Shown piece after piece: positions 5,833 to 6,373 of a stretch of DNA of 6,373 nt (the first letter of the stretch is position 1; each line of letters opens with the position of its first letter). The stretch comes from CAMYMG01 sp038259455 (GTDB taxonomy: Bacteria > Pseudomonadota > Alphaproteobacteria > Rhizobiales > Rhizobiaceae): assembly GCA_038259455.1 (NCBI GenBank), contig JBBSOT010000305.1, positions 1 through 6,373 on the forward strand, given 5' to 3'. Below the pieces are notes generated by a model, which had not been told where the DNA came from, ran no database searches, and saw nothing but the letters and a program-made list of their open reading frames with translations. The translations under genes were made by a program, and so were the position numbers.

Positions 5833-6121
5833 GACTATCTCTCCCTTCCGATACTCTCAGCCTAACCCAACGGCATGGGGAGTAAAGACAGTATCTGTCG
5901 AACGCTCGTCATGCGAGCGAGGCGACATCCTGTGTCGCCGATGTGACAGAGCAAGCGCACAAGCGCCGCTGAGGCAACATTATCGCCGGAATTGGCCGCA
6001 TTTCTGACAGTGGCGCAGGGCTCGCCGCGTATTGATGGCGGTCGTTGACGGCCAAGCGGTCGAAGGAGCGAACACAGATGCGCAAGCCACCGACAGCGAT
6101 GGAATTGGCAGGAGCGGCGGA
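5833..6121. other. Divergent intergenic region
   Basis: This 289-base spacer separates the minus-strand small exported-protein gene from the plus-strand MttB-family gene. It holds the exported gene's ribosome-binding site (5839-5847), three adjacent inverted repeats (5887-5939), two copies of GCGGTCG (6038-6044 and 6056-6062, 18 bases apart) and a 15-codon leader ORF (6078-6125). I found no convincing -35/-10 pair, sigma-54 site or GGAAC-type stress promoter in it, and no longer ORF with family resemblance. Both divergent promoters are probably inside it but cannot be placed with confidence. Confidence 0.6.
5887..5939. repeat. Cluster of three adjacent inverted repeats
   Basis: Three palindromes follow one another within 53 bases. 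The first is GACAG-TAT-CTGTC (5887-5899). The second is CGCTCG...CGAGCG (5903-5919), a six-pair stem plus one T-G pair with a three-base loop. The third is GGCGACA-TCCTG-TGTCGCC (5921-5939), a seven-pair stem. The second and third are one base apart. They lie 55 bases upstream of the small exported-protein start on one side and 183 bases upstream of the MttB-family start on the other. The first looks like a dimeric regulator site; the other two could be operators, or hairpins in an RNA leader. No T-run follows either stem, so termination is less likely. Confidence 0.5.
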
Positions 6122-6125
6122 ATGA
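6078..6125 (+). CDS. Possible leader ORF of 15 codons before the MttB-family gene
   Basis: ATG 6078-6080 is preceded by AAGGAG (6063-6068) nine bases upstream, a near-perfect Shine-Dalgarno sequence. The frame encodes MRKPPTAMELAGAAE and stops at TGA 6123-6125, overlapping the ATG of the next gene at 6122 (ATGA). The arrangement is that of a translationally coupled leader. The downstream gene also has its own AGGAG (6110-6114), which lies inside this ORF, so translating ribosomes would open or block it. There is no run of one amino acid that would suggest classical attenuation. The peptide matches no family I know, and chance occurrence is possible. Confidence 0.4.
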   Translation: MRKPPTAMELAGAAE

Positions 6126-6373
6126 GCGAGCCACGTCGAAGGCGCGGCGCCGAACGCGTCAGCAACCGGGGACCCGCACCGATCCCGCAACTGCCGCTCA
6201 GACGTGTACGAAATCCCTATCCGCCGATGCAATTGCTCTCGGCGGACCAGATCGAGGCAATTCACGAGGCGTCGCTCCACATATTGGAGAATTTCGGCAT
6301 CGAGGTGATGAGCGCACAGGCCCTGTCGCTGTTCGAGAAGGCCGGTGCCAAGGTCGATCATGCGACGCAGACC
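6122..6373 (+). CDS. MttB-family (trimethylamine methyltransferase family) protein, 3' partial
   Basis: The first 84 residues of a gene that runs off the right edge are visible; full-length members have about 480-520 residues. The start ATG 6122 follows AGGAG (6110-6114) by seven bases. The N-terminus MSEPRRRRGAERVSN is the arginine-rich leader typical of alphaproteobacterial members. It is followed by a P-x-P-rich linker and the family-like helix region MQLLSADQIEAIHEASLHIL (36-55), then NFGIEVMSAQAL and FEKAGAKVD. True TMA methyltransferases use pyrrolysine (an in-frame TAG deep in the barrel). Non-Pyl homologues such as glycine betaine methyltransferase MtgB transfer a methyl group from quaternary amines to a corrinoid protein. 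The region that would decide between these lies outside the window. Rhizobial copies are usually non-Pyl, with substrate often unknown. The assignment rests on a short N-terminal match. Confidence 0.75.
   Translation, partial: MSEPRRRRGAERVSNRGPAPIPQLPLRRVRNPYPPMQLLSADQIEAIHEASLHILENFGIEVMSAQALSLFEKAGAKVDHATQT

Noticed and set aside
5657..6007. 116-codon plus-strand frame across the exported-protein gene
   Set aside because: It has no ribosome-binding site or family resemblance and lies opposite the better-supported 56-residue gene and the palindrome cluster.
6038..6062. Direct repeat GCGGTCG, two copies 18 bases apart
   Set aside because: Seven-base repeats of GC-rich sequence are common by chance, and there is no further support for a binding site.
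5960..6121. Cobalamin or SAM riboswitch upstream of the MttB-family gene
   Set aside because: I looked for the B12-box and other conserved riboswitch core motifs because a corrinoid enzyme would make sense there, but none was found.
5862..6361. Minus-strand frames opposite the divergent spacer and MttB-family start (90 and 150 codons)
   Set aside because: There is no domain resemblance, and they overlap the plus-strand MttB-family N-terminus, which has a clear start and ribosome-binding site.

Overview
The window looks like chromosomal or large-replicon DNA from a GC-rich alphaproteobacterium of the order Hyphomicrobiales (Rhizobiales), most likely near Mesorhizobium. This rests on strong GC bias at third codon positions, an oligopeptide-type ABC operon with a fused double ATPase, an intergenic palindrome resembling those common in Mesorhizobium, a promoter matching the alphaproteobacterial general-stress sigma factor (EcfG/RpoE2) pattern, and a non-Pyl-type start of an MttB-family gene. 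The genus is an inference; no marker gene is present.

Positions 1-4251 (+) hold the distal part of an oligopeptide/dipeptide-type (Opp/Dpp) ABC importer operon. It contains the C-terminal part of a DppB-type permease, a complete and unusually long DppC-type permease, and a fused protein with two nucleotide-binding domains. The fused ATPase has a cysteine quartet after each ATPase domain and a ~120-residue acidic, apparently disordered tail. Permease 1 and permease 2 are 12 bases apart. A palindromic element (1730-1767) separates permease 2 from the ATPase, and a small open frame runs through it, overlapping both neighbouring genes. The solute-binding protein would be expected upstream, outside the window, so the substrate cannot be read from here.

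Positions 4252-4849 (+) hold a separate stress module: a GGAAC-N18-TT promoter followed by a GTG-start gene for a pyridoxamine-phosphate-oxidase-like flavin-binding general stress protein. It converges, across an imperfect hairpin, on a minus-strand gene (4932-5525) for a lipoprotein with a lytic transglycosylase (SLT/lysozyme-like) fold. Upstream of that, also on the minus strand, is a 56-residue gene (5662-5832) for a small exported cysteine-containing peptide with a strong ribosome-binding site.

Positions 5833-6121 form the divergent spacer between the small exported protein and an MttB-family (trimethylamine methyltransferase family) gene that starts at 6122 and runs off the right edge. 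The spacer contains three consecutive inverted repeats within 53 bases. It also contains a 15-codon leader ORF with its own Shine-Dalgarno sequence, whose stop overlaps the MttB-family start (ATGA). No RNA genes, insertion sequences, CRISPR arrays or phage genes are visible. The least explained items are the small cysteine peptide, the leader ORF with the palindrome cluster, and the long tail of the ATPase.
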